Source of the DNA: Actinomycetes bacterium
GTDB lineage: Bacteria > Actinomycetota > Thermoleophilia > BMS3ABIN01
Assembly: GCA_021785935.1 (NCBI GenBank)
Contig: JAJYOG010000003.1
Location: 104,850 to 168,849, forward strand
DNA: 64,000 bases
Reading direction: 5' to 3'
Positions within the stretch are counted from its first letter, which is position 1, and every line of letters starts with the position of its first letter. Positions 47,513 to 56,497 of this stretch are shown here, piece by piece. Under the pieces are notes generated by a model. It was not told the origin of the DNA. It saw only the letters and a program-made list of their open reading frames with translations, and made no database searches. The translations under genes and the position numbers were made by a program.

Positions 47513-49157
47513 CGTAAACCTTTCTGGCGTTCCAGTCGACTTTGAGAGTCTTGTTGACTTCGGGCATGCTGTACAAGAGGGTTTGACCGCGGTCCAGCGG
47601 CAGCCGAAGCCAGATTTCAGGGTCCGACGGCGACAGGTATTCCTCAAAGACAACTACCCGCTCAATCCCCGGAGGCACCTGAGTAGATGGATTTTGATCG
47701 ACCGACGGGTCGAAGTGCCAATGATTGAATTCGGGAAGATAGTACGACGCCGCCTCATAGTCGAACACTGAAAGTATGAGTGTATTCCGCGGAGAAAAGT
47801 TTTGTCTGATCGTGTCAACCTTGGAGCGAAGAATGTCGTCGCGAGCGGCGATCCGGTTTGCGGAAAGCGGCGGGCTCAGAACCAGAAACAGAAGCATATT
47901 GAAAGTGATCATCGGAGCCGCCAGCGCCCACATGACCCTCAGCGGCTGTTTTCCTGTTCTTGCGGCGATCCGGTCGGCCAGGTTCTTGAGCGCCCAGACG
48001 CCAAGCAGAAGCGCCGCGGGCAGAAATGAGAAAACGTATCCGTATTCACCTATGTGAATGAAAATGTAGAAGAGAACGCTCGGCGCCATCCAGACAGCGA
48101 GAAACAGGATCCGTCGATCCCTGAGCATGCCGCGAGTCCCGGGTGAGACAGAAAAAAGGAAAAATACTGGAACCAGCAATCCACCCGCAACCAATGCCAA
48201 AATTGAAAAACGTATCAGTGTATAGGTGTTGACGAAAACAGCTTCGGCGCCTTGCCCAAAAACTGAAAAATATGTCATCAGGTACTCAGTCTGCGTCGAG
48301 GAGGCCTCCTGATAGCGGTCAAAGCCACCAGAGAGCAGAAACGAGGGCACATACCAGGCGGCGACCGCGGCGGCAATCAGGGCAACGGCGCCCGCGAGGC
48401 GCCATCGGCCTTTATTCCAGGAAACGACGGCCAGAAGCGGCAACAGAAACGGCAGCAGGTCCTGGCGAAATCCGGAGGCAATGCCAAGCGTCAGCGCTGC
48501 CGGCAGCACCCAGGCTCTGCTTCCCTGCCAGACGAGATAAGACATGCCGGCAACCAGGGTGCTCAAAAACGCCAGGAGGGTGTAAGGATAAGCAACTTCG
48601 CTCAGTGCCCAGAAACTGAGGCTGGTGGCAAGCAGCAGCGCCGCCGCCAGGCCGGTATCACGGCCGAACATGAGGCGCCCCAGCCAGTAGAGCGCTGCTA
48701 CGGCCGCCGCCGCGAAAAATACGCTTAGCCAGACCATTGTGGTATTGGCATTTCCGAAAGCATGATTTACCAGCCAGATGAGACCCACATAGAAGATATG
48801 CCCGGGCGGCTGAGGTTGCTGCAGGGTAATGTCAAAGTGCTCAATCGCGCGCGTGTACAGAACTGAATCCCACGCATAGAGCATGACCGTGCGGAAGGGG
48901 ATCCTGGAGAGAGCTGTCACCAAAAAAAGTAACGACGTAATCACCCAGTCGGATCGACCCCAATTGGTTACCCTGCCGGTGGCGGAAGCAGATGGGCTGC
49001 CGCCATCCGCCGAATCGACGAAAGTATCCGGGCTGGTGGCGGAGCTTGGGCCTCCGCTCGTTACTGTGTCGGATGGTGGCAAGAGGTACAGGCATCCTTC
49101 CTGGGATGATCCGTGCGGGGAGCGCCCTGCGAGCCATCTTCGTGACAGCTGGCGCAA
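47499..49157 (-). CDS. GT39-like polytopic membrane glycosyltransferase (start uncertain)
   Basis: YAWDSVLYTRAIEHFDITLQQPQPPGHIFYVGLIWLV (DxxxY...PPGH). Multiple TM. 5' end overlaps the dihaem ORF. Confidence 0.8.
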   Translation of the reverse strand: MRQLSRRWLAGRSPHGSSQEGCLYLLPPSDTVTSGGPSSATSPDTFVDSADGGSPSASATGRVTNWGRSDWVITSLLFLVTALSRIPFRTVMLYAWDSVLYTRAIEHFDITLQQPQPPGHIFYVGLIWLVNHAFGNANTTMVWLSVFFAAAAVAALYWLGRLMFGRDTGLAAALLLATSLSFWALSEVAYPYTLLAFLSTLVAGMSYLVWQGSRAWVLPAALTLGIASGFRQDLLPFLLPLLAVVSWNKGRWRLAGAVALIAAAVAAWYVPSFLLSGGFDRYQEASSTQTEYLMTYFSVFGQGAEAVFVNTYTLIRFSILALVAGGLLVPVFFLFSVSPGTRGMLRDRRILFLAVWMAPSVLFYIFIHIGEYGYVFSFLPAALLLGVWALKNLADRIAARTGKQPLRVMWALAAPMITFNMLLFLVLSPPLSANRIAARDDILRSKVDTIRQNFSPRNTLILSVFDYEAASYYLPEFNHWHFDPSVDQNPSTQVPPGIERVVVFEEYLSPSDPEIWLRLPLDRGQTLLYSMPEVNKTLKVDWNARKVYVENP

Positions 49158-49285
49158 CTTTCATAGGCGCCGGTTATGACATGCGGCGCCGGTGGTGGCG
49201 TGGATGCTTTAAAGGCACAGCCAAAGCTGCTTAGGGAAAGAACTATTGCGGCTATGATGACCGCAGCTGATTTCAGAACATCCAC
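49061..49285 (-). CDS. Small dihaem c-type cytochrome lipoprotein
   Basis: IIAAIVLSLSSFGCAFK lipobox. CASCH and CTSCH. Confidence 0.75.
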   Translation of the reverse strand: MDVLKSAAVIIAAIVLSLSSFGCAFKASTPPPAPHVITGAYESCASCHEDGSQGAPRTDHPRKDACTSCHHPTQ

Positions 49286-49358
49286 CGCCCTTTAACCTGA
49301 AAAATATGAATAGCCTGGTTGCACGAGACCTGCGCCGGCGAGCCGCGAAGGGAAAGCC

Positions 49359-49847
49359 CTATTCCGGCTCCGAGAAATACCTCATGCTGACCTTCTTGAA
49401 CTCCCGGCTGCTGAACAGGAGGTCGTAGTTGTCGATTCCGATGCGGCGGGCAAGATCGTCTGCTACATCACGGCATTCGTCGGCGGTGGCCGCGTGGATC
49501 ATGGCAAAAAGATTGAAATCCCAGTTATCGGCCCGCGGTCTCTGGTAACAGTGGCTGACTTCGGATGCTTGTGCCAGAATCCGGCCCACCTCCTCCGCGC
49601 GCTCGTCGGGCACGTCCCAGGCGGTCATCGAGTTGGCCTTGTAGCCGAGGCGCTGATGCCGGATCATCGCCCCGAAGCGGCGGATGGTGCCATCGTCGAG
49701 CCACTCCCTGACCTTGGCGAGCACCTCATCCTCCGACATGCCGACGGAAGCGCCAATGTCAGCAAACGGCGCCGGCGTCAAAGGGATGTCGTCCTGAAGC
49801 AGGCGGACCAGCTCCTTTTCCTTTACCGATAGCATTTTATCCATCAA
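49359..49847 (-). CDS. ahbB: Siroheme decarboxylase subunit (Lrp/AsnC-like), AhbB
   Basis: SVKEKELVRLLQDDIPLTPAPFADIGASVGMSEDEVLAKVREWLDDGTIRRFGAMIRHQRLGYKANSMTAWDVP. Confidence 0.92.
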   Translation of the reverse strand: MMDKMLSVKEKELVRLLQDDIPLTPAPFADIGASVGMSEDEVLAKVREWLDDGTIRRFGAMIRHQRLGYKANSMTAWDVPDERAEEVGRILAQASEVSHCYQRPRADNWDFNLFAMIHAATADECRDVADDLARRIGIDNYDLLFSSREFKKVSMRYFSEPE

Positions 49848-50292
49848 TCACCGGCAGGTCGACCTGAATTTTAAAAAGGCGCAGTGCGGGCAGATTGATA
49901 ATGGGGCCGATCCCGGCCCGCTGTTCCATCTCACCCAGTATTTCCACGATACGCTCACGGTTGGGAGCGATCAGGGTGAACCACATGTTGTAATGGTGAT
50001 TACGCTCATAGTTATGTGTGACATTGATGTAAGAGTTGACTACCTCGACCGCCTGCTCCAGTTTTTCCGGCGGCACATGGACGGCGCAAAGAGTGCTCGC
50101 GTAACCGAGCTTGCGTGAATCGAAGGAGGCACCCATGCGCCTGATCTCGCCGGATTCCTTGATGCCCTTTATCCGCTCGATGACCTCGGCCTCGCCAATG
50201 CCGATCTTGTCGCCAATGTCGGCGTAAGGACGCGCGGTTACCGGAAAACCGGCCTGGATCAGCGTTATTATTTTCTTGTCGAGGTCATCCAT
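49837..50292 (-). CDS. ahbA: Siroheme decarboxylase subunit (Lrp/AsnC-like), AhbA
   Basis: MDDLDKKIITLIQAGFPVTARPYADIGDKIGIGEAEVIERIKGIKESGEIRRMGASFDSRKLGYASTLCAVHVP. Confidence 0.92.
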   Translation of the reverse strand: MDDLDKKIITLIQAGFPVTARPYADIGDKIGIGEAEVIERIKGIKESGEIRRMGASFDSRKLGYASTLCAVHVPPEKLEQAVEVVNSYINVTHNYERNHHYNMWFTLIAPNRERIVEILGEMEQRAGIGPIINLPALRLFKIQVDLPVIDG

Positions 50293-50309
50293 TATTTCCC
50301 GCGTCCCCG

Positions 50310-51464
50310 CTAGGGCTTTTTCCTGGCTTTGGGTTCGTAAACACAATAAGGCTCTTCGCCCAGATAGTCACCCGTAACCTCGTAGGCGCGAGCCCGGCAG
50401 CCACCACAGAAGCGCCGGTATTCACAGTAGCCGCAGCGCCCGTGATAACCATCGAGGTCGCGCATCTGCTTGAAGACGTGCGATTCATTCCAGACTTCGC
50501 CGAAACTCTGTTCCGTAAGGTCACCGCATTTTACATCGAGGAAACCGCAAATCTGAACCTCGCCCTTGTAGGAGATGAAACAGAAGCCCTGGCCTCCGAG
50601 GCAACCCTTGCTCATGGCGTCCATGCCGTGAGTCTCAACCGTTACCTTCTTTCCTTCCGCATGCGCCCTCTGCCTTAAAATTCTGTAGTAATGGGGAGCG
50701 CAGGTCGGCTTGAAGTTGAGCGGGACCGAATCACGCTGGTCGTATACCCAGTTGAGAGTCTCCTCGTACTCTTGAGGGGACAGCGCCTGGCCCGCAAGTT
50801 CATCCCTGGCGCGGCCCGTCGGCACCAGCAGGAAGGGATGAAACGCTACCGCCCCCAGGTCGATGGCCAGCCGCAGGATGTCCGGCAGCTCCGCCAGGTT
50901 GACCTTGGTCACGGTCGTGTTGATCTGAAATTCCAGGCCCGCTTCCCTGGCGCACTCGATGCCGGTCATCACCTCTTCGAAAGCGCCCGGTACGCGGCGG
51001 AAATCATCATGAGTCCCGGCGGTGGATCCATCGACGCTCAGGCTGATGCGATCGATGCCGGACTCCTTGAGCCGGCGGGCGTTTTCCTTGCTGAGGAGGG
51101 TGCCGCAGGGAGACATAACCATTTTCAGGCCCTTGTCGGCGCCGTACCTGGCAATTTCGAAAATATTTTCACGCAGCATCGGGTCGCCGCCGGTGAGGAT
51201 GACGATGGGGCTGCCAACCGCGGCGATCTCATCGATGATCTGGAAACATTTTTCGGTGGAGAGCTCGCCTGGATACGGACCCATATTGGCCGCGGCGCGG
51301 CAATGGCGGCAGGAGAGATTGCAGCGGCGGGTTACTTCCCAGGCGACCAGGCGCGGCGGCTTTGGACTCTCCGGGGACGGACTCTCCGGGGACGGACGTT
51401 TCCTATGTTTCCCAATCCCGCTTTCGTTTCGGTTGTCGGGATTCTTATGTTGATTAGGAAACAT
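50310..51464 (-). CDS. ahbD: Radical SAM haem synthase, AhbD-like
   Basis: PRLVAWEVTRRCNLSCRHCRAAANMGPYPGELST. C-terminal CGYCEYRRFCGGCRARAYEVTGDYLGEEPYC. Confidence 0.9.
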   Translation of the reverse strand: MFPNQHKNPDNRNESGIGKHRKRPSPESPSPESPKPPRLVAWEVTRRCNLSCRHCRAAANMGPYPGELSTEKCFQIIDEIAAVGSPIVILTGGDPMLRENIFEIARYGADKGLKMVMSPCGTLLSKENARRLKESGIDRISLSVDGSTAGTHDDFRRVPGAFEEVMTGIECAREAGLEFQINTTVTKVNLAELPDILRLAIDLGAVAFHPFLLVPTGRARDELAGQALSPQEYEETLNWVYDQRDSVPLNFKPTCAPHYYRILRQRAHAEGKKVTVETHGMDAMSKGCLGGQGFCFISYKGEVQICGFLDVKCGDLTEQSFGEVWNESHVFKQMRDLDGYHGRCGYCEYRRFCGGCRARAYEVTGDYLGEEPYCVYEPKARKKP

Positions 51465-51480
51465 TGGAAACGTACGTCCC
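51394..51480. repeat. REP-like imperfect inverted repeat
   Basis: Left arm ggacgtttcctatgtttcccaatcccg; right arm cgggattcttatgttgattaggaaacattggaaacgtacgtccc. Confidence 0.8.
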
Positions 51481-51491
51481 TCCTCTTCGCC

Positions 51492-52694
51492 TCAGCCAAT
51501 CTCCGCGTCGGTCAGATAGCAGGCGGGATCGGGAGCCCAGGGATCGCCATATACAAGGTCAGCCCGCACACGGAGGGCGCCGCCGCAGGCATCAAAATAT
51601 TTGCAGGAGCGGCAACGGCCGTGGATGACGCTGCGCCGGTCCTTGAGGCCGGCCATCAGCGGATCAGTGGTGTCCATCCAGATCTCGCTGAACGGGCGCT
51701 CGCGCACGTTGCCGAAGCTGTAGTGCATCCAGAACTGGTCCGGATGGACATTTCCCTGGAAATCGATATCGCCGAAGCCGACGCCGGAGCTGTACATGCC
51801 GCCGCCGTTCCATTTAAGCAGCTTCATGACCGCCTCGGCGCGCTCAGGCGACTCTTGCAGCAGTTTCATGTAAAGGTAGATGCCGTCCACGTGGTTGTCG
51901 ACGGTGAGAATGTCTTTTTCCAGCCCCCGGTCGTGCATGTCCTTGGTGCGGGCGAGGATGATATCCAATGCGTCGCGAGTCTCCTCGTGGCTGAGATCGT
52001 CGCTCTCCTTGCCGCGTCCGGAGTAAACCAGGTGATAGAAACAGGCGCGGTCGATGCCTTCCGCCTCGATGAAGTCGAAGATGCGATGGAGGTCCTTGTA
52101 ATTGTGGCGTGTGAGCGTCAGCCTCAGACCGACCCGCTGCTCCACTGCCTTGCAGTTCCGAAATCCTTCCATGGCCTTCTCGAAGGCGCCTTTCTTGCCA
52201 CGGAAGGCATCATTAATATCACCGATGCCGTCGAGGCTGATGCCCACATAGGTGAAGCCCAGGTCCTTGATCTGCCGAGCTACTTCCCGGGTGATGAGAG
52301 TGCCGTTGGTCGAGAGAGTCGGACGGATTCCCAGGCTGACCGCATGCCCTACCAGTTCAAACAGGTCCTGGCGCATCAGCGGCTCGCCGCCGGAAAATAG
52401 TAGCGCCGGAATCTGGAACCCGGCCAGGTCGTCGATCAGCGTCTTGCCCTCTTCGGTCGTCAGCTCTCCCTCGTACTTCTTGGCTTCTGAGTCCGTATAG
52501 CAGTGCACGCATTTGAGATTGCAGGTTCGGCTGGTGTTCCAGGCTACTACCGGCCGCCGTTCGGATGCCGACTTGGGCTCACGGGGGATGTAAGGCATGC
52601 CCTTCATCTCCTGATCTTTCTTGTTGCCGTGACCGTAGCGGAGCGCATCGGCGGGAGTGTCGCGGTCGCAATATAGGCGAGTGATATCAATCAT
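51492..52694 (-). CDS. ahbC: Radical SAM 12,18-didecarboxysiroheme deacetylase, AhbC-like
   Basis: MIDITRLYCD...PVVAWNTSRTCNLKCVHCYTDSEAKKYEGELTTEEG. SPASM-like C-terminal Cys cluster. Confidence 0.9.
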   Translation of the reverse strand: MIDITRLYCDRDTPADALRYGHGNKKDQEMKGMPYIPREPKSASERRPVVAWNTSRTCNLKCVHCYTDSEAKKYEGELTTEEGKTLIDDLAGFQIPALLFSGGEPLMRQDLFELVGHAVSLGIRPTLSTNGTLITREVARQIKDLGFTYVGISLDGIGDINDAFRGKKGAFEKAMEGFRNCKAVEQRVGLRLTLTRHNYKDLHRIFDFIEAEGIDRACFYHLVYSGRGKESDDLSHEETRDALDIILARTKDMHDRGLEKDILTVDNHVDGIYLYMKLLQESPERAEAVMKLLKWNGGGMYSSGVGFGDIDFQGNVHPDQFWMHYSFGNVRERPFSEIWMDTTDPLMAGLKDRRSVIHGRCRSCKYFDACGGALRVRADLVYGDPWAPDPACYLTDAEIG

Positions 52695-52790
52695 TGCTTA
52701 TTCCTCTTTACCCGTTATTTCTGAACAAAAATCCGGCCGTCATGTTCGGCCCGTTCTTCATAAGTCTCCGGCCGTGCCCAGCCGTTTGCT

Positions 52791-54395
52791 TCAAGAGCCT
52801 GCAGCGGCAATCAGCGCGCGGACAAGTCCCGGAATAGTGTATTCCTCTGCGACCAGGTCAACGCGGAGGCCGAGTTCCCGAGCCGTTTCGGCGGTCACCG
52901 GTCCGATGCAGGCGATGGTTACACTGGCGGGGAGTTCCTGGAAATCGAACCCATCGAGGAGCTTTATGAAATTCTTGACCGTGGAAGAACTGGTAAAAGT
53001 AATGATATCAATTTCCCCGCTTAAGAGCATATCCGACATTTCAGCGGCGCCAGCATCATCGAGAAGCGTCTCGTAGGCGGGAACAACTTCAACCTCGGCG
53101 CCAGCCTCGCCCAGCTTCTCGGGAAGAATTTCGCGGGCTTCCAGTGCCCGCGGTATCAGCACGCGGGCATCGCCGGCACCCAGCTTCAGCAATCCATCCA
53201 GCACAGCTTCGGCGCGATATTCGGCGGGTACGAAATCGGGTTTGAGGCCGCGGCGCTCCAGCGCCGCGGCCGTCGCCGGGCCGATGGCGCCCAGCCTGAT
53301 GCCCTTAAGATCGCGCACGTCTCCCTTGAGGTTGAGGCGCGCAAAGAAAGCCTCGACACCGTTGACGCTGGTGAAAACTATCCAGTCATAGGCGGCGGCT
53401 ACTGCGCCCCCCGACGCTTCGCCGCCTGTTCCAGCAGCGGCAATTTCCTCTCCGGCGCCGCCCGCAGCGCCGCGCAGCCTGGCGATGGCCGCGTCCAGCG
53501 CTGAGTAGCCGTCACCCGGTGGCGCCACCTTGATCGTGGGAAATTCCACCGGCACGGCGCCCACGGCGGATACCGCCGCTACCAGATCGCTTGCCTGCGC
53601 CCGTGATCTCGTGACGACAACGCTCTTGCCAAATAGCGGCCTGTCCTCGAACCAGTGCAGTTTCTCCCTGAGCGCTACGACTTCCCCGACAATAGTGATG
53701 GCGGGAGCCTTAAAACCTTTTTCTTTGACCAATGCAACTATATTTGACAATGTACCGGTGAGCGTTTGCTGCCGCGGCGTGGTTCCCCAGCGGATCAGCG
53801 CCACCGGGGTATTGGCGTCGCGCCCGTTAGCCGTCAGCTTCTCGACGATATACGGCAGGTTCTTGACGCCCATGAAGAAAACAATTGTACCGACCGCCAT
53901 GGAGAGTTTCTCCCAGTTGATGGTCGACTCGGTCTTGGTGGGATCCTCGTGGCCGGTGACAAAGGCCACGTCGGTGGTGAGGCCGCGGTGCGTCACCGGG
54001 ATGCCGGCATAGGCGGGCACCGCGTAGCCGGCGGAGATGCCCGGCACCACCTCGAAAGGAACGCCCGCCTCCCGCAGCGCCAGCGCCTCCTCGCCGCCAC
54101 GGCCAAAGATAAAGGAATCGCCGCCCTTAAGCCGGGTGACGACATTGCCCGCCAGCCCCTTGTCTACCAGCAGCTGGTTGATATCATCCTGCTGCATGGT
54201 ATGGTCGCTGCCTTTTTTGCCCACATAGATAAGCTCCGCCTCCGGGGATGCAAAGCCCAGCAACGGCTTGCCGGCGAGATAATCGTAGACGATAACATCG
54301 GCGCGGCGTATGCATTCTACCCCCTTGAGGGTGAACAGGCCCGGATCTCCAGGACCGGCGCCAACCAGAAAAACATTACCCGTTTTGTCATTCAT
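52791..54395 (-). CDS. cobA-hemD: Uroporphyrinogen-III C-methyltransferase / uroporphyrinogen-III synthase fusion
   Basis: [33 protein letters not shown] (SUMT) and a C-terminal HemD-like half ([32 protein letters not shown]). Confidence 0.93.
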   Translation of the reverse strand: MNDKTGNVFLVGAGPGDPGLFTLKGVECIRRADVIVYDYLAGKPLLGFASPEAELIYVGKKGSDHTMQQDDINQLLVDKGLAGNVVTRLKGGDSFIFGRGGEEALALREAGVPFEVVPGISAGYAVPAYAGIPVTHRGLTTDVAFVTGHEDPTKTESTINWEKLSMAVGTIVFFMGVKNLPYIVEKLTANGRDANTPVALIRWGTTPRQQTLTGTLSNIVALVKEKGFKAPAITIVGEVVALREKLHWFEDRPLFGKSVVVTRSRAQASDLVAAVSAVGAVPVEFPTIKVAPPGDGYSALDAAIARLRGAAGGAGEEIAAAGTGGEASGGAVAAAYDWIVFTSVNGVEAFFARLNLKGDVRDLKGIRLGAIGPATAAALERRGLKPDFVPAEYRAEAVLDGLLKLGAGDARVLIPRALEAREILPEKLGEAGAEVEVVPAYETLLDDAGAAEMSDMLLSGEIDIITFTSSSTVKNFIKLLDGFDFQELPASVTIACIGPVTAETARELGLRVDLVAEEYTIPGLVRALIAAAGS

Positions 54396-54527
54396 CTTCA
54401 GTTCCTTCGCTTTGCATGAAACCCAATGCTTACGGCTGGACCACCCGCACGGCTCATGCTGTCAGATTCTATGCCCCCGCGGATTGGAATCCTCCGGAGG
54501 CCGCATCGCCTCAGACTTCGGTTCCCG

Positions 54528-55193
54528 TCATTCACCCTCGGGACAAAGTAACAGTATCTCATCAGGCTTTTCGAAATAGAAGTCAGGTTCCAATTCTTTA
54601 AGGCGCACCGGCGCGAACATCCCCCAGCCAACAGCGGCGGTCATCATGCCGGCGGCCTGTCCCGCCTGAATGTCAAAGGGACTGTCGCCGATGTAAACCG
54701 ACTCATCGGGATGAACATCCAGGCGCCTCATCGCTAGCATTAGCGGCTGCGGGTCCGGCTTATGGTTGGCGGTGTCGTCGGTGGAGATGACGGTTTCAAA
54801 ATAGCGTTCGATCGGGATGCTGCGAAAGGCCATGTCCACCGTCTCCCTGCTCTTCGAGGTGACTACCGCCAGTTTGGCGCCGCGTGCCCTCAGCTCGTCG
54901 AGCAGCTCGTTGATCCCGGGGTAGGAACGGATGTACTCGTCGTGGTGGGCATGATTATGTTCGCGGTAGACATCATATAGCTCCTGTGCCTTGTCTCCGC
55001 CGAGGATTTCCATCTGTTTCATCAGTGGCTGCCCGACGTTGGCCATGAGCACATCGTCTGGTTTCACTTCTCCCAGTACCACGCCCGACGCATAACGGAA
55101 CGAGCGGGCAATCAGTTCAGAGGTGTCGATCAGGGTGCCATCGAGGTCAAAGAGAAATCCCTTGAAGCATTTCCGTACAGGGTTCAACAGCAT
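54528..55193 (-). CDS. HAD-superfamily phosphatase (Gph/PpaX-like)
   Basis: GFLFDLDGTLIDTSELI, VVTSKSRETVD, HKPDPQPLMLAM, YIGDSPFDIQAGQAAGM. Confidence 0.9.
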   Translation of the reverse strand: MLLNPVRKCFKGFLFDLDGTLIDTSELIARSFRYASGVVLGEVKPDDVLMANVGQPLMKQMEILGGDKAQELYDVYREHNHAHHDEYIRSYPGINELLDELRARGAKLAVVTSKSRETVDMAFRSIPIERYFETVISTDDTANHKPDPQPLMLAMRRLDVHPDESVYIGDSPFDIQAGQAAGMMTAAVGWGMFAPVRLKELEPDFYFEKPDEILLLCPEGE

Positions 55194-55195
55194 CC

Positions 55196-56011
55196 TCAGA
55201 CGACCCTGCGGCCATGTTCGAGGAGGCTGTCGAGGCCAAGATCACGAATGAGTTCCATGCCCGCCAGATTGGTGAGGGCAAAATGAATCGGTGTCACAGA
55301 AATCCGCCTTTCGGCCAGCGCGTGGAAATCAGTGCCTTCCTCTTCATGATAGGAAGGATCGTCACCATAGATCTGATAGCGCTTGCGGCCGTTGCCGTCT
55401 CCGCCCTCCTCAACTAGCTGGTCACGGTAGATCCGCTTGCCCAGCCGCGTCACCGCCGCTCCCTTGATGCCGCCGGATTGGAGGTTGGGCGAATTGATGT
55501 TGAGCAGGACCGGTCCGGGAAGCGGGTTATCGAGAATTTTTTCCGCCAGCCGCGCCGTGAACTTGGCAACGGTGTCAAAATGAAAGACGCCCTCATTGCC
55601 CAGCACTTTCCAGCCGCCGGGGCGCTCGATGGAGACAGCGATAGCCGGCGTCCCCAGCATGAGACCCTCGAAAGCAGCCGCAACCGTGCCGGAATAGGTA
55701 ATGTCATCGCCAAGGTTGGGGCCGAGATTGATCCCGGAGACTACAATGTCTGGCACCCAATTGAGAAAACCCAGCGAGGCCAGCCGCACACAATCAACGG
55801 GGGTGCCATCAACTGAATAGCCACTCGAGCCGTCGGGGAATCTGACTTCCTCTACATTGAGGGATTCACCTATGGTGATGCCCCTGCCGATGGCGCTGCG
55901 GTTCTTGTCAGGGGCAATTACCGCCACCTGGCCGCATTGTTCCAGCGCCTGCTTGACCGCGAACAGGCCAGGGGAAGTGATCCCGTCATCATTGGTAACC
56001 AGTATCTTCAA
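55196..56011 (-). CDS. surE: 5'/3'-nucleotidase SurE
   Basis: MKILVTNDDGITSPGLFAVKQAL, APDKNRSAIGRGITI, VVSGINLGPNLGDDITYSGTVAAAFEG. Confidence 0.95.
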   Translation of the reverse strand: MKILVTNDDGITSPGLFAVKQALEQCGQVAVIAPDKNRSAIGRGITIGESLNVEEVRFPDGSSGYSVDGTPVDCVRLASLGFLNWVPDIVVSGINLGPNLGDDITYSGTVAAAFEGLMLGTPAIAVSIERPGGWKVLGNEGVFHFDTVAKFTARLAEKILDNPLPGPVLLNINSPNLQSGGIKGAAVTRLGKRIYRDQLVEEGGDGNGRKRYQIYGDDPSYHEEEGTDFHALAERRISVTPIHFALTNLAGMELIRDLGLDSLLEHGRRVV

Positions 56012-56019
56012 TTTCCCGC

Positions 56020-56322
56020 TCAGCTGTCCTTGCTGCCCGCTGCTGCTTTCTTCCTGGACTTCATGGAGCCTTCGGCTTTACCGCTTTTCCCCTTGCCGTT
56101 TTCCCTTTTTTCCGCCTTGGGTTTGACGGATGGCTTAGGCTGTTTCTTGGCGTAATCGGTGGAATAAAAACCGCTGCCCTTGAAATGAATGGCAACTGGA
56201 TGGAATACTCGCGTGACCCGTTCATTGCACTTTTCGCAACGGCTTACCGGGCGATCGGAGATTTTCTGCATTTTTTCAAATTGGTGCCCGCATTTGAGGC
56301 ACCTGTACTCATAAATAGGCAA
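56020..56322 (-). CDS. FmdB-family zinc-ribbon protein
   Basis: MPIYEYRCLKCGHQFEKMQKISDRPVSRCEKCNERVTRVFHPVAIHFKGSGFYSTDY. Confidence 0.93.
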   Translation of the reverse strand: MPIYEYRCLKCGHQFEKMQKISDRPVSRCEKCNERVTRVFHPVAIHFKGSGFYSTDYAKKQPKPSVKPKAEKRENGKGKSGKAEGSMKSRKKAAAGSKDS

Positions 56323-56497
56323 AAAGGATCAATCCTCCTTCGACGCCAGAATGGCGCAAACCGACTTTATAGTATAGCAAAAGGGAGAATAGGTGGCCCG
56401 CGGTAGCAAAGGGGGCCTTTTTTTAGTAAGATTCTCTCCGTAAATTGACTATTCCGTACCGTTTTACGCTTAGGCGTTAGGGGTACCGTTTATTAAT

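Noticed and set aside
50691-52400. 569-aa plus-strand ORF opposite ahbD/ahbC
   Set aside because: Lies antisense to two radical SAM genes with clear motifs; low-complexity composition typical of antisense ORFs in GC-rich DNA.
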